From positions 6,996,536 to 7,060,535 of the forward strand of contig OY754987.1 in assembly GCA_963576475.1 (NCBI GenBank): DNA of 64,000 bases. The letters are read 5' to 3'. Shown here one piece after another: positions 1 through 10,325 of this stretch. Below the pieces are notes generated by a model, which saw only the letters and a list, made by a program, of their open reading frames with translations, was not told where the DNA came from and made no database searches. The stretch comes from Molanna angustata (taxonomy: Eukaryota; Arthropoda; Insecta; Trichoptera; Molannidae). Both the position numbers and the translations under genes were made by a program. The stretch's first letter is position 1, and each line of letters opens with the position of its first letter.

Positions 1-39
1 CAGGTAGCCAGTTCGGTTGTCATAATATTTTTTTCAGTG
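1..39 (-). mobile_element. End of TA-flanked TIR element (family N)
   Basis: The first 39 bases are the reverse complement of 11460-11498, and end in the terminus TTTTTTTCAGTG followed by TA. The body of this copy lies outside the window. The TA is followed directly by the middle of a Rep-C copy, so the element appears to be inserted in Rep-C. The family assignment (Tc1/mariner-like, from TA target and short TIR) is inference. Confidence 0.45.
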
Positions 40-40
40 T

Positions 41-205
41 AGTTCAGCAATAAGGTTCGCCACCCATTCTGAATATTAACTTTTTAGGTGTGTGGTGATA
101 CACACATACGTCGTGCTTGCTTTTATAAGATAGGTGATGCACACCCGCGTCCTCTCGCTGGTTACCTCACAATGTGGGATTGAGTTGTACCCATATTTTT
201 AAATT
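41..205 (+). mobile_element. Rep-C copy, 3' part
   Basis: This matches the distal half of the Rep-C family seen complete at 14168-14440 and 56108-56372: GTTCAGCAATAAGGTTC, the GGTGTGTGG..ATACACAC block, the TTTTATAAG..GATGCACACCCGC block, and the closing GGTTACCTCACAATGTGGGA hairpin. The 5' half is cut off by the family N element at the window edge. Non-coding; its 3' tail resembles that of an RTE LINE. Confidence 0.7.
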
Positions 206-264
206 TGTGAATTTGAAATTGTATATTTTATAAAATAAAGAAATTACAGGAACTCAAAAATAAT

Positions 265-425
265 TGTGTTGTCAGCTTATTTTCAAGCGAATAGTTCAAA
301 ATTATCTGGAACTCAAAAATTGAATTGATAAGGGAACTCAATTAAAAAGTATAATTAATGAATGTTGCGCAAGCGCTTAAAGTGATCACGTAAACCAGCC
401 GAGGACAATCGTAAGACCGATTTCC
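265..425 (-). repeat. Fragment of foldback family G
   Basis: Read on the minus strand it matches the arm and spacer of the foldback element at 60497-61430: CGGCTGGTTTACGTGATCAC, then a GCGCTTGCGCAAC run, then TCAATTCAATTTTTG and a TTCGCTTGAAAATAAG string. Both outer arms are missing. The stretch keeps the same open phase (reading LSSAGLRDHF) as the other copies. Confidence 0.55.
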
Positions 426-435
426 GATTTTCTAG

Positions 436-1340
436 TAGGGGAGACCTAGGAGGAAAGTAACAAACGAAATCATTTGAAAAGTATTCACTGTATGCGTCTA
501 TAGCACTAATTTAGAATATATTGTCTTAACATATTACACACATCTTTAGTACTGACCGATGGTCTGAAGTCAACGGTTATGTGTGTTTCGAGGTCCTTCC
601 GAAAAAAAATGATAAAAGTATTTTTTTGGCGCTTTGTGTTTTGTTTCATATTTTGTTAATTACAGACATTTCTATAAGATATTGTGATTTGGATCAGTGC
701 TTGGTGAATCACTATATAAATTAAACCAAAAAAGTAAGTATTTTTGTGAATTTAAGAGTAATATAAACATATTTACATCAAATTCTGGAAAATAATAGAC
801 AGAGGAGAAAAGTAACAGTGTGTTACAACCCTCCTATATGTAGTTTCCTAATAAGTTGGTTCATTATATTTTTATGCTTTATTTAGATTTTAATAAAATA
901 GGTAACGACCACATACTCCACAACGGGAGCGGACGTGAATAATTTAATTGAATTGAATTATTTACATTTTTTGTTCTCTTTTCAGAATACCGAACAAGTA
1001 CCTATACGAGGAAGACTGAGCGTTGTTTAGCCAGTTCAGAAATGTATGAGCTGGCTGCAGAAGAAATTCTGCAACGCAGCCAGAGTTTAAGAGAAGCGGC
1101 ACTATCTTATAATCTTTGCCACAGACAAAAATCTACTTCATCATCTGACGAAGATGAGTATTATTGTACTATCCGCACAGTGGCTTGTAAAAACAGCTGT
1201 CCAAAATATATTTATCTTCTAATAATCTAGTTTAAATAATAACCTTTCAAATCAATATTTTCTTTTTTCGTTCAAATTAATAATGAACTCTCCATGTACT
1301 GAAATCCAAATTTTGTTACGTTTCTCCTAGGTCTCCCCTA
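436..1340 (+). mobile_element. TA-flanked DNA transposon, pogo-like, non-autonomous
   Basis: Terminal inverted repeats of 27 bp with two mismatches begin GGGGAGACCTAGGAG at 438 and are mirrored at 1312-1338. A TA sits immediately outside both ends (436-437, 1339-1340), fitting the TA target duplication of the Tc1/mariner/pogo superfamily. A subterminal copy of the TIR core (GAGGAGAAAAGTAACA) occurs near 805. The only coding trace is a helix-turn-helix exon at 988-1230; no DDE catalytic domain is visible in about 900 bp, so this copy is a deletion derivative. Confidence 0.6.
988..1230 (+). pseudogene. psq/pogo-type HTH domain remnant of a transposase
   Basis: An 80-codon open frame follows a pyrimidine tract and AG acceptor (TCTCTTTTCAG ending at 985), the first codon using the acceptor G. 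It starts YRTSTYTRKTER and continues with an internal ATG at 1042, then YELAAEEILQRSQSLREAAL. This is the K/R-T-R-x(n)-A-x2-E-I/V-x-SLREAA pattern of the psq-type helix-turn-helix used by pogo/Tigger transposases and their domesticated relatives to bind terminal repeats. After the second helix the frame turns into an acidic, serine-rich tail (SSSDEDE) and stops at 1228-1230. No catalytic triad follows. I read it as a truncated transposase exon inside the TIR element; domestication is possible but nothing shows it. Confidence 0.5.
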
Positions 1341-1374
1341 ATATTCCGTCATTGTCTCTAAAGAGATATTAATT

Positions 1375-2600
1375 TGTAAAACTAGTTGCATGTAACACAT
1401 GAGATCCAACTGTCGATAGCAATAGTATGTATAGTTGAAGAATAAGATGGGTCGATGGCAGAGCCGTTAGCGCGCTGGGCTAGTAATCCAGTGGTCGCGA
1501 GTTCGAATCCTGCCTCGACCGATTTCGTTCACCTATAGCTCAAGCATTTATATGCTTATTTAAGGGAACGTAGGAAGATGTATATGTACTTGTTTAACAA
1601 GGACATATTCATTTTTTAATTTAAAAAAAAAAAAGTACCAAACTATAAACCCATACATACAAATTATTTAATATTTTAAGATATTTGGTTTTCTATACAA
1701 CACATGTACCTAGGTATGTATGTCATGATAGGATAGTATGGAGGTCAGTCCTTTGATCCTACCTAGAATATGAAAACAGCATGATGGTATGTATGTATGT
1801 TTGAGGATTAGTATCAAACAATTAAGTCTTCTTAGATATTGTGTGTAGGCGACTGCCATACAAATTGTATGATGCAATGTCGTCACTAAATTCAGTTTTT
1901 ATAAAAATCGTTAAAAAAATTGAGATGTGCTAATACAATGTTAATATTTATTATAGAAAATTAAATTATCTAGTTGGGGTGTTTCGGCTTTTTTTGATAT
2001 TTAAAAAAAAATGGAAATATAGGCAGTTAAACTCATATATTTATCAATAAAAAAAATATTTTTCTTAATATAAAATGTTTGAGAAACCCTGGAATTTTTT
2101 TTTAAAAAATGATTTGTGATTTTGTATTTGTCTATGTTTATACCAAATTTCAGCGTGCTAGCTGTTATGGTTTCTGAAATACATGGAAAAATTAACCAAA
2201 ATTTCAAAAGTTGATAACCCCTGACTGAAACAAAAATTCACAATTCTGAGTACAAAAGTTTTGTAGGCCTGTTTATATATTCTAAAATTTTGGGCTCTGT
2301 AAATTGAGCGGATCAAAAGTTATAAGGGGGGGACAGACACACACACAGACACAAAACTCACATAAAATGTTCTACTCCGAATTCTGAGTAAATCCATTAA
2401 TGGAAAGATATATGCTTCGAGGCCTCTAGTTGGTGTTATTAGCATGCAAAAAGTCCACTACGCCATACAAAATGTTCCTTCGTACACGCATCTTGGCTTA
2501 ATAATGTCGATTCATTCAGAGAATTGAATTTTCATGAACGAATCGACAGTTGGAAAAAATACTGACTAGCAACAGTGATATCTAATAATTCCAATGTAGG
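1375..2600 (+). mobile_element. Rep-E element, copy 1 (interrupted by SINE-A)
   Basis: About 1.0 kb matches 29868-30925 base for base over long stretches: ACTAGTTGCATGTAACACA at the start, the GGTATGTAC/GGTCAGTC block, the conserved AT-rich core around 1900-2210, an (AC)-rich patch near 2335 and TCTACTCCGAATTCTGAG at 2371. A CCAACTGTCGAT motif near the start is inverted as ATCGACAGTTGG near the end (2540-2551). No long coding frame. SINE-A is inserted at 1447-1634. Class unknown; a non-autonomous DNA element is likely. Confidence 0.65.
1447..1634 (+). mobile_element. SINE-A, full length
   Basis: tRNA-derived SINE. The head has a pol III A-box-like TGGCAGAGCCGTTAGCGC and a B box GAGTTCGAATCC; the body runs TTTCGTTCACCTATAG..CAAGCATTTAT and TAAGGGAACGTAGGAAG, then TTTAACAAGGACATATTC and an A-rich tail. 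The ends are fixed by comparison with Rep-E copy 2, where GAATAAGTACCAAAC is uninterrupted. A short AAG duplication is the only visible target repeat. Confidence 0.85.
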
Positions 2601-2608
2601 TATCTATG

Positions 2609-3063
2609 GGCCGGTATTATGTACAGTCTCAGTTAAAGAGCTAAACTCAAGTTTCACAAAAATATAGCGTATTACAGTGTCCGTTTAGGCCTAATCTTCC
2701 CTCAAATACGTCACTAAAACGACAAATATTTAACTCGACGTTTCTGGCGGATTAAGTACTTCACGGTGAGTCAACTGTCATTTCTCGACTCGTTGCTAGG
2801 CGACGCGTGTAGTTTCAATGTTTGCCATGCCATTTGCCATGTTGGATAGTAAAACAATAGTATTTCAAGTCGTAGCGTCCCGTTTTGTAGTTCGTGTTAT
2901 TTGAGGTTCTTTAAAATTTGACAGAAAAAGTAAAATATGTCTATAATTGAAGATTTAGTAACTGACATTGCACTGTAATACTGAAATGGATTCAATCTCC
3001 CCTTTACATTAATCTTGAGTTTAACAAACTCAATGAGTTGAGGGCCAACTGTAATATCGGGCC
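2609..3063. mobile_element. MITE-M, GGCCC-ended, copy 1
   Basis: Ends pair as imperfect inverted repeats: GGCCGGTATTATGTACAGT at the left and, on the other strand, GGCCCGATATTACAGTTGG at the right (3063). The subterminal AACTCAAGTTT and AAATATTTAACTCGACGTTTC blocks recur in the second copy at 47352-48300. No coding capacity. A clear target duplication is not visible here. Confidence 0.55.
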
Positions 3064-3263
3064 TAGGTATATCTCGCAAAATATTCGATTCACAAATTCT
3101 TTGTTACTAGATTTAAGGAAAATTGTATTTTATATAATAAATAAAAAAAAAAAAAAACGTTAAAGTTCTTTCATAAAACGTCATGGGTCCATTTCGCCAC
3201 CAGGCTCTTTCGAGTCTCGCCTTGATCTCTCTTATAAAAACTAATTAAATAATATTTGCCCCG

Positions 3264-3378
3264 ACGCATGCGCCGTCCCTGTCTCGTCTCCCCTCCCCTT
3301 CACACACCACCTTCCCGAGGGGCGGGGCCTCCCTCGTCCCACCCAATCACGACTTGCACCTAACACCTCCCCCCTTAA
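3264..3378. promoter_or_regulatory. GC-rich block with NRF-1-, GC- and CCAAT-like motifs
   Basis: A sharp GC-rich island in AT-rich DNA. It contains ACGCATGCGCC (NRF-1-like palindrome), a CT-rich tract, GAGGGGCGGGGCCTCC (GC box) and ACCCAATCACG (CCAAT box) within about 100 bp. This is the composition of a housekeeping-type promoter, but no exon or recognisable gene adjoins it, so it could equally be the promoter of a retroelement or a spurious GC island. Confidence 0.3.
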
Positions 3379-3439
3379 ATTTAACCATTTCAATTTTATT
3401 TATATTGTTGACAATTACATATCACAGTGATGTTTGTTG

Positions 3440-4100
3440 TAATATAGACCGTTTTCCATTCGTACATCTGCTCAACTATTTGACCATTTAACGTGCACGG
3501 ATTAATGAATTTGAAATTTTGAAGGTTATTTTATTTGCAGATCAACTAGTATCATGCTGACTTTGTATTCTGAAAATTTCATCACAATGTATCTGTGTGT
3601 GAGTGCTATGTGCTGTATGCTATGCACGGCGTGTTTATTTTACTTTATCAATTATATACTAAAGTACTCATTCGATTCTTTTCTTTTTCCAATTTGTAAA
3701 TCTAATATTCGATACGATAAATATCACAAGTATCCATAATGTAACAACTTGTTATTGGGTGCGCATTAAATTATATTTAAAACTGTGTCCTCGCTACCCC
3801 AAAGTGGGAGTTATGAATTCATAATTTTTAATGTCGATTATTAACTTGCATCATGCTGAGACTGTATTCTTTTAAAGTTTCATCACAATATATCTGTGTG
3901 TGTGTGCTGTGTACTATGTGCTTTGTATGGCGTGTTTATTTTACTTTATCGATTATAGGCTAAAGTACTCATTCGATTCTTTTCAAATTTTTCTAATTTA
4001 TAAATCTAATATTCGCTTAGATCTCGTTAGATTTTAAATGAGATCTGATCAGTGCTTCTCAATTTTTTAACTTCAAATATTTCACAGTTACACCAAGTTA
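3440..4100 (+). repeat. Rep-L, two tandem copies
   Basis: Two diverged copies (about 3540-3720 and 3834-4075) share ATCATGCTGA..TTGTATTCT, TTTCATCACAATRTATCTGT, GGCGTGTTTATTTTACTTTAT and TAAAGTACTCATTCGATTC. A third copy at 54990-55830 is split by an RTE LINE. A 45-bp SINE-B tail (ACTTGTTATTGGGTGCG, 3747) lies between the two. Short frames here are not conserved between copies, so I call it non-coding. Confidence 0.6.
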
Positions 4101-4414
4101 AGAAAATTAAAATTTAAATTTGATTGAAGAATTAACAAATTTTCAAAATTAAATATTTTAATCAAAAATAATTGAACGAATTGATTTCATGAAAAGCTGT
4201 AAGCAGGGATATCTCTCCGAAAATACCTTATCCCTCTCCTTTCCTTCCTTTCCTTTGTTACGTAATATTTACTAAAGAAGAAATATTTACCCCTAAACAC
4301 CTGATCTCGATTTCCTCTTCTTGTTCTTTCCCAATCCTTCTTTTTTTGCTATGATGTATATTTTCTTTGTTATTTTTTAGCTTTAATTTTTTAGTGATGT
4401 ACATATATAATTCT

Positions 4415-4522
4415 GTCTCTCGATAATCTGGTTGGTTGAAAGAAATTGCCTAATGGGAATAATCCCGCGAAGTGTGCATTATATTTGTTTATATTATGTA
4501 CAAAAAGTAAATAAATAAATAT
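4415..4522 (+). mobile_element. LINE-J 3' end
   Basis: Contains TGGTTGGTTGAAAGAAATTGCCTAATGGGAAT, given here only by its two parts: the lead GGTTGGTTGAAAGAAATTG and the hairpin ATTGCC-TAAT-GG(G)AAT, followed by TTATGTACAAAAAGTAAATA and an (AAAT)n tail. Same 3' terminus as at 6085, 8750, 36425 and 58810. 5'-truncated, non-coding. The A-rich tail provides the target of the MULE-D element that follows. Confidence 0.6.
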
Positions 4523-4531
4523 AATTTTCAC

Positions 4532-5327
4532 GGTGACAGGAAAATTATTCGAAAAACAATTATTCGAATGCTCAATTTTACGAAAATCAATTTTATGAAT
4601 GGCAATTATTCGAATCACATTTTTTCGAAAAACAATTTTCCGAACATACAATTATCAGAAATTACAATTGTACGAATTTTTATGACGTCATGTTGGTAGT
4701 ATTTTAAATAAATCATAGATTTTTATTATAATATACTAGATGTCGTAGTTAGCAAATTTTGTATGAATCGAAGTGAGGCATTTTCCGGGGGATTTTTGAC
4801 GTTTTAGTACATCGTTTTTTCATAGAGAATAACGACTAATTTGAATTGTTTTCGGATTTATTTGTCGTAAAAAACACTTTGTTTATTTATATTTAGAGAA
4901 AAGTTATTTAGGATGTGTTGAAGTGTAAGGAAAACTGAAATATTCCTTGAATCACTTTTTGCACGGTGTACTACATCTACATAGTATATTATGTACCTAT
5001 AATAAAAATCTATGGAATAAACAACATGGCGACGCACCGCGCTGTCAAACATCAGTTATTAAAAATGTGCAAACATACGTACCCAACAATAATACAACAA
5101 GTAATAATAGTCTTCATCGAATATATTTTTCTGGCAACAAATATGTCAAAGGAGGCAACATAATGACACAAAAATATATTAAATTCGGTCAATTGGTATT
5201 CCAACAAATGTTAGTTCGAATAATTTGCTTTCGGACAAAAGTCATTCTGATAACTGATTTTCGAAAAATTGTCATTCGTACAATTACGCATTCGAACAAT
5301 TGTGTTTCGAAGAATTTTTATGCAACC
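4532..5327 (+). mobile_element. MULE-D element, copy 1, complete
   Basis: Long-TIR element of 796 bp flanked by a perfect 9-bp target duplication (AATTTTCAC at 4523-4531 and 5328-5336). The left end starts GGTGACAGGAAAATTATTCG; the right end, reversed, is a GATTACATGAAAATTCTTCG relative. Each end is built of about ten degenerate 15-16-bp units of the form nnnCAATTnTTCGAA. Inner inverted blocks (CATAGATTTTTATTATA and TATAATAAAAATCTATG) extend the pairing. Nine-bp duplication and long TIRs point to Mutator-like (MULE) transposons; there is no transposase. The 141-codon frame inside is not kept in the other copies. Confidence 0.75.
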
Positions 5328-5394
5328 AATTTTCACGTAGGTAAAAAAATTAAATATTTTGTGACTTGGTAGTGAGGTGTATAAACGTTGGCCA

Positions 5395-5575
5395 CAGCCC
5401 AGTAATATGCCTAGAATACCTAAAATACTTATACTAAATATGCCTAGTTTATACCTAAAATACTTATACTAAATATGCCCCATGCCTAAAAGTACCTAAA
5501 ATACTTATACTAAATATGCCCCATGCCTAAAATACTTATACTAAATATGCCTAGTTTAGTATAAGTATTTTAATT
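5395..5575 (+). repeat. Tandem repeat, ~35-60 bp units
   Basis: Four imperfect units built on ACCTAAAATACTTATACTAA plus ATATGCC and either CTAGTTT or CCATG. The last unit ends in an inverted copy (TAGTATAAGTATTTT) that could fold back on the preceding units. Confidence 0.75.
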
Positions 5576-6084
5576 GTCAATCACACTATCGTAATACGAC
5601 GTAGGATATATTATAATTTTCGCAGTCGCATCCACGTGATTTTTCAAGATGTTTGGCGATAAAGTATAGGTAGCAGGGGCGTGCCTAGAACTTTCGGACT
5701 AGGCGAACCCTGAAAGTAAATTGGGAAATATCGAAAATTAAATGTTTCATTAGCATCGTTGTTCATTTGAGTGGCCATGAAAAATATTTTAAAATCACGT
5801 GCCAAAATAATATTTACCTTTTTGGCCCTGTCAAGCATCGTATCAACCAGCGGTTCAATTCATAATCTTGTAGTTTGGTTTTAATAAAACAGACGAAAAA
5901 ATAGGTATTAGGTCTTGAATTTCTTAACATAATATTCATAGGCAAACCAACACTTTCGGCTTCTATAAGCAATTCCGCTACTGATAGGTAGGTACCTACG
6001 CAATAGACAATATAAAAATAGTATAAAGTAGAATAATTCAAAGCAGAGAAGAATTTTATTCAAGTTCATTTCTCACGCAAATAT
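5576..6084. other. Unassigned AT-rich stretch
   Basis: Unique-looking DNA with short open frames (minus strand near 5644-6041) that lack recognisable motifs, good splice sites or biased composition. I see no feature I can support. Confidence 0.5.
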
Positions 6085-6195
6085 TGCTTCTCTGGGCTGG
6101 AAACACTGATTAGTTGAAAGAAATTGCCATACGGCAATAAACTCGCCACTTGCGCAGGGTGCAAGGAAGTGTTCATTATTATTATTATTTTTTTA
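6085..6195 (+). mobile_element. LINE-J 3' end
   Basis: GTTGAAAGAAATTGCCATAC followed by GGCAAT forms the hairpin ATTGCC-ATAC-GGCAAT, then AAACTCGCCACTTGCGC and an (ATT)n tail at about 6176-6190. Severely 5'-truncated LINE copy. Confidence 0.6.
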
Positions 6196-6349
6196 TTTTA
6201 TTTTATTAAGTTTACAATAACATATACAAAATATAAAACAAACAAACTATATAGAAAAGATTCACAGTAAGACAAAACATATTTACCCTTTACTAGAGTG
6301 CAAGCACTCGTGTGTAAAGGAGAAAGGAGGAGGTGTGTATTATTAATTA

Positions 6350-6538
6350 TTTTTTTTTTTTTTGAAAAAGAATGAATATGTCCTTGTATAACAAGTACAT
6401 ATACATACTTATACATTCCCTAAACTAAGCATAAATGCTTGTACTATAGGTGAATGGAAATCGGTCGTGGCAGGATTCGAACTCGCGACCTCTGGGTTGC
6501 TAGCCCAGCGCGCTAACCGCTCTGCCACCACCCATCTC
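6350..6538 (-). mobile_element. SINE-A
   Basis: Full-length copy on the minus strand. The T-run at 6351-6362 is its A tail, CCTTGTATAACAAG the body, and GGATTCGAACTCGCGACC (6473-6490) and GCGCGCTAACCGCTCTGCCA the reversed B and A boxes. Ends at ACCACCCATCT, the same head as other copies. Confidence 0.85.
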
Positions 6539-6689
6539 ATATTTAATAATGGTAAATAACAAATAACCAACTATTAATTTTTAGGTACTTTTAAAACTAT
6601 AATGTGTGTAATTTTGAAAATTATTTTGGTTTGTATCGTATCGTACCTATCGTAACTAAATAAATGAATTAAAAAAAATAAAAAAAATA

Positions 6690-6870
6690 ACTCAAGAGAC
6701 CTCTGGGAAGACCAAGGTAGAGATCGATGGACAGTGTCACCAGAGATCTGAATGTGTATGCTGACTGGGAGAGCTGTTGCTGACAGAAAGGCTTGGAAAT
6801 CCATTGATCAGGAGGCCAAAGCTCTACCGGAGTTGTACGGCCATCGGAAGTAGTAAGAAGTTGGTAAATA
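6690..6870 (+). mobile_element. RTE-type LINE remnant, C-terminal end
   Basis: With frameshifts it reads GRPR.RSMDSVTRDL..ADWESC..DRKAWKSIDQEAKAL and ends ELYGHRK then a stop, followed by GTAAATAAATAAA. The GRPR-x-RWxD plus ADRxxWR pattern is the carboxy end of RTE-clade reverse transcriptase proteins. Decayed and 5'-truncated. Confidence 0.55.
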
Positions 6871-6879
6871 AATAAAAAA

Positions 6880-7370
6880 ACACGACTAAAACGACTTGAG
6901 AGGGTCCAAAGACGTTTTACAAAAATTCCCAGGACACTTGGCAACTAAACATACGAGGAAAGACTTGACTTCTTTAAACTGTCAAAACTGGAAAACCGAA
7001 GAGGTCGTGGAGATCTGACGTGTTGAAAAATTCAAAATATGATTAGGCCATTATGACTGTGTATATAAATATGAAAAATCTCTTTCAATATAGTAATAAA
7101 ACTAATTTGCGTGGCCATAGCTTCAAACTTGTGAAAAGTATAGGTTCTCGACAAATCCTCGAAAGCATTTTCTTTGAAATAGAGTGATGAATATTTTGAA
7201 TAAACTGCCCCAACATGTATTGGATGGTGAAAATGTTAATATTTTCAAGAATAGACTGAACTTTTTTTTTGGACACAGCAAAATAGTTACAACTAAATAA
7301 CAAAATTCGACAGTGGATATAGGCACATCAGCCTTGGCTGCCTACCTATAAATAAATAATAATAAAATCA
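6880..7370 (+). mobile_element. CR1/L2-like LINE remnant, C-terminal end
   Basis: Across frames it reads LERVQRRFTKIPRTLGN, TYEERLDFFKLSKLENRRGRGDL and, after decay, a NKLPQHVLDGENVNIFKNRL-like block near 7195-7260. QRRFTK..L..L.Y..RL..L.L..LE.RR.RGDL is the conserved thumb/C-terminal signature of CR1/L2/jockey-group LINEs, and NxLPxxV..A..V..FK..L closes them. 3' tail at 7345-7365 is (AAAT)-rich. No intact frame. Confidence 0.65.
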
Positions 7371-8200
7371 AGGTATTTTTTGAACTGTAATTTTCCTAAA
7401 TTTCTGAATATATTATATATTCTTGCAGATCGACTTGAAGATATAATGTTTCTTTTGTAGGGAGATATTGAAGGACAAGGGGTAGGAGAAGAGAGGACGG
7501 GTGTGCAGTTACTTAGAGGGTGGATAGACCGTGATTAGGTGTGGGAGTGTTGAGAGGGAACAGTACAGAGAATAGGGTAAGGAAGTGGAAGCAAGATAAG
7601 ATGATAGGATAAGAGCATTATACTCGCCTAGGAGATGGTTGGGGAAGAAATCAGACCGAGGGCTCCTGACACAGTATACACACATCTCAAACTTTTATAT
7701 GTTTAATGGAATTGAAATAAAAATATATTTTTTCAATCACAAATAAGGGTCTAGTATTAGCATCAGAAAAATTAAAAATTGAATATTTTCGATTATTTCG
7801 GCATTCGAGTAAAAGTCTTCATAATTCGTCCGATTTTTTCATTGTAACAAGTGCCGTATTTTTTTATTATTTATTAATTTACATTTATTTTTATTTATTT
7901 ATTTTATTTTACCAAGGACAGCACCCAGTACATGCATACAATTATTAAAAGTAAATAAGTAAAAATACAGTACCTCTTACATACTATACCAAATATCAAA
8001 AGAATTAATAATGTAAGCATTACGATGCAATCATATACTTGAAATATTGTTTGTGTGTACTTAAATGTGTGTGTGTGTGTGCGCGTGCTACAGGTAAGTG
8101 TGATTTTTTTTATTTATTTTTTTATTATTGAATCCAAAATAAATAATACAAATAATAAACATAAAAAAAATCTATTCAAAATAATTAATATTATATAACA
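7371..8200. other. Unassigned; purine-rich block and GT repeat
   Basis: A purine-rich, non-coding block at 7455-7670 (GGGGTAGGAGAAGAGAGGACG and similar) precedes AT-rich DNA; a short (TG)n run lies at 8064-8081. No coding or repeat family assigned. Confidence 0.4.
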
Positions 8201-8204
8201 TTTT

Positions 8205-8265
8205 TTTGAATAAGTCACCTCACTAGGCTGAATCTATTCCGAGGAGGCAAAACATTTTGATTTTT
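8205..8265 (-). mobile_element. LINE-K 3'-end hairpin, decayed
   Basis: On the minus strand GCCTCCTCGG..GATTCAGCCTAGTGAGGTGA is related to the hairpins at 33171, 47226 and 19146. The outer stem is degraded here but the CCTC/GAGG core and the GCCTAGTGAG string remain. Confidence 0.45.
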
Positions 8266-8512
8266 TTCTGAAATATTATACCTATTATAAAATAAAAATT
8301 TAAGATGTTTCCGCAGAATATTTTGCCCTTGTTTTTAATCCATGTTTCTATTGGTTTTTTTAAGTTTTTTTTTGTTCTCTCTAAAAATAACTTTATAAAC
8401 ACAACGCTTAGTTAGGTAGGTAGGTATTAGTATTAAAATCCACAAGTACCAAATCTACAAGACTACAAAACCAACGATCTAATAACCGCCCTGCCTAATA
8501 AGGGTGACAGGA

Positions 8513-8690
8513 AAATTATTCGAATGCTCAATTTTACGAAAATCAATTTTACGAATTGCAATTATTCGATTGACATTTTTTCGAAAAATAATTTTCCGAA
8601 CACACAATTATCAGAAATTACAATTGTTCGAATTTTTATGACGTCATTTTGGTAGTATTGTGAGAGGAATAAACCATAGATTTTTTGTTT
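8513..8690 (+). mobile_element. MULE-D, left end only
   Basis: About 170 bp of the left terminus (GGTGACAGGAAAATTATTCG and nine of the CAATTnTTCGAA units, then ATGACGTCATTTTGGTAG) up to the CATAGATTTTT block, where similarity stops. One unit present in the full copies is missing near the start. Confidence 0.7.
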
Positions 8691-8749
8691 ATCTTTCTGT
8701 ATGTATGTTTTTGTCATAAATTTAATGTACCTACCACTACACTATTTGT

Positions 8750-8865
8750 GGCCTCACATTGCTCTGGTTGGTTGAAAGAAATTGCCTTAAGGCAAAAAAC
8801 CCTCCATTGTATACATTATTGTACGTGTAGTTGGAAAATAAATAAATATATATTTTCTTCTTCTT
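8750..8865 (+). mobile_element. LINE-J 3' end
   Basis: CTCTGGTTGGTTGAAAGAAA, hairpin ATTGCC-TTAA-GGCAAa, then CCCTCCATTGTATACATTA and an (AAAT)n tail ending near 8850. Lies directly after the truncated MULE-D. Confidence 0.6.
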
Positions 8866-9478
8866 CTACGCATATTTTTTTGTTTTATTGTGTTTTTTTT
8901 TTGTTTTGTATTCAATATGTGTAAGTACCTATATTGTATTTATGTTTGTAAAAAATAATTCGAATAAACATATATTTTTATACAATACGTGGAGAGATGT
9001 CTCCGAATAATTTGAGAACCACTGCACAGAATAATTATTTCAGGACGCTAAGTGCCCTATTGTTTGATCCGCCTGGTGCCTACCCATCGGAGAATTTATA
9101 AATATATCCACTGCTAAAAGACGAACGCTTCTAAACTTTTTTATTAGGTATACTTACCAAACATCAATTTATTAAAGCATTTTGAATTTATAAAACAATA
9201 TTTTAATATCATTATCTGTCTGCCGTCCTTCTCTAGAGTATCTCGCGTCTCCCTTCCTCCTCTCATTTTTCTTCTTCTTCCCGCCTCGTGAATAAATAAC
9301 GGCTTTTATTGGAGAGAGAGAGAGAGAGAGAACCCTTTTTATTGCTTTTAAATAAAACGAGGATATGTGACCACTAACAAAACTCCATACTATGTACACT
9401 AGAAATTATGAGTTTTTTTTGTCAATTAAGTTGTAGTTCCACACATCATGTATTTTCATCTACCCCCCACTCTCCAAT

Positions 9479-10316
9479 GATTACATGAAAATTCTTCGAA
9501 ACACAATTGTTCGAATGCGCAATTGTACGAATAACAATTTTTCGAAAATCAGTTTTCAGAATGACAACTGTCCGAAAGCAAATTATTCGAACTAACATTT
9601 GTTGGAAAACCAATTGATCGAATTTAATATATTTTTGTGTCATTATGTTGTCTCCTTTGACATATTTGTTGCCAGTAAAATATATTCGATGAAGACTATT
9701 ATTACTTGTTGTATTATTGCTCGGTACGTATGTTTGCACATTTTTAATAACTGATGTTTGACAGCGCGGTGCGTCGCCATGTTGTTTATTTCATAGATTT
9801 TTATTATACATAATATACTATGTAGATTTAGTACTCCGTGCAAAAAGTGAGTCATGGAATATCGCGCGTTTGACGTTTTGGTTGGGAACATATTTCAGTT
9901 TTCCTTGCATTTCAACACATCCTAAATAACTTTTTTCTAAATCTAAATAAACAAGAGTTTTTTACGACAAATAAATCCGAAAACAATTCACATTAGTCGT
10001 TATTCTCTATAGAAAAACGATGTGGTCTGCCAATCAAAACGTCAAAAATCCCCCAGAAAAATGCCTCACTTCAATTCATACAAAATTTGCTAACTACGAC
10101 ATCTAGTATATTATAATAAAAATCTATGATTTATTCCTCTCAAAATACTACCAACATGACGTCATAAAAATTCGAACAATTGTAATTTCTGATAATTGTG
10201 TGTTCGGAAAATTGTTTTTCGAAAAAAATGTGATTTGAATAATTACCATTCGTAAAATTGATTTTCGTAAAATTGAGCATTCGAATAATTGTTTATCGAA
10301 TAATTTTCCTGTCACC
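9479..10316 (-). mobile_element. MULE-D element, copy 2, complete
   Basis: 838-bp element in inverted orientation relative to copy 1, with a perfect 9-bp target duplication (CTCTCCAAT at 9470-9478 and 10317-10325). Both termini carry the ten-unit CAATTnTTCGAA arrays; the internal region matches copy 1 (CAACATGGCGACGCACCGCG on the minus strand, near 9760-9785). It contains the segment deleted from copy 3. No transposase frame. Confidence 0.8.
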
Positions 10317-10325
10317 CTCTCCAAT

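Noticed and set aside
1447..1520. Possible tRNA gene with A and B boxes
   Set aside because: The head is followed by a fixed SINE body and A tail, and is repeated many times; the acceptor stem does not close.
4947..5372. 141-codon plus-strand frame
   Set aside because: Lies within MULE-D copy 1 and is not kept open in copies 2 and 3; the TIR array explains its composition.
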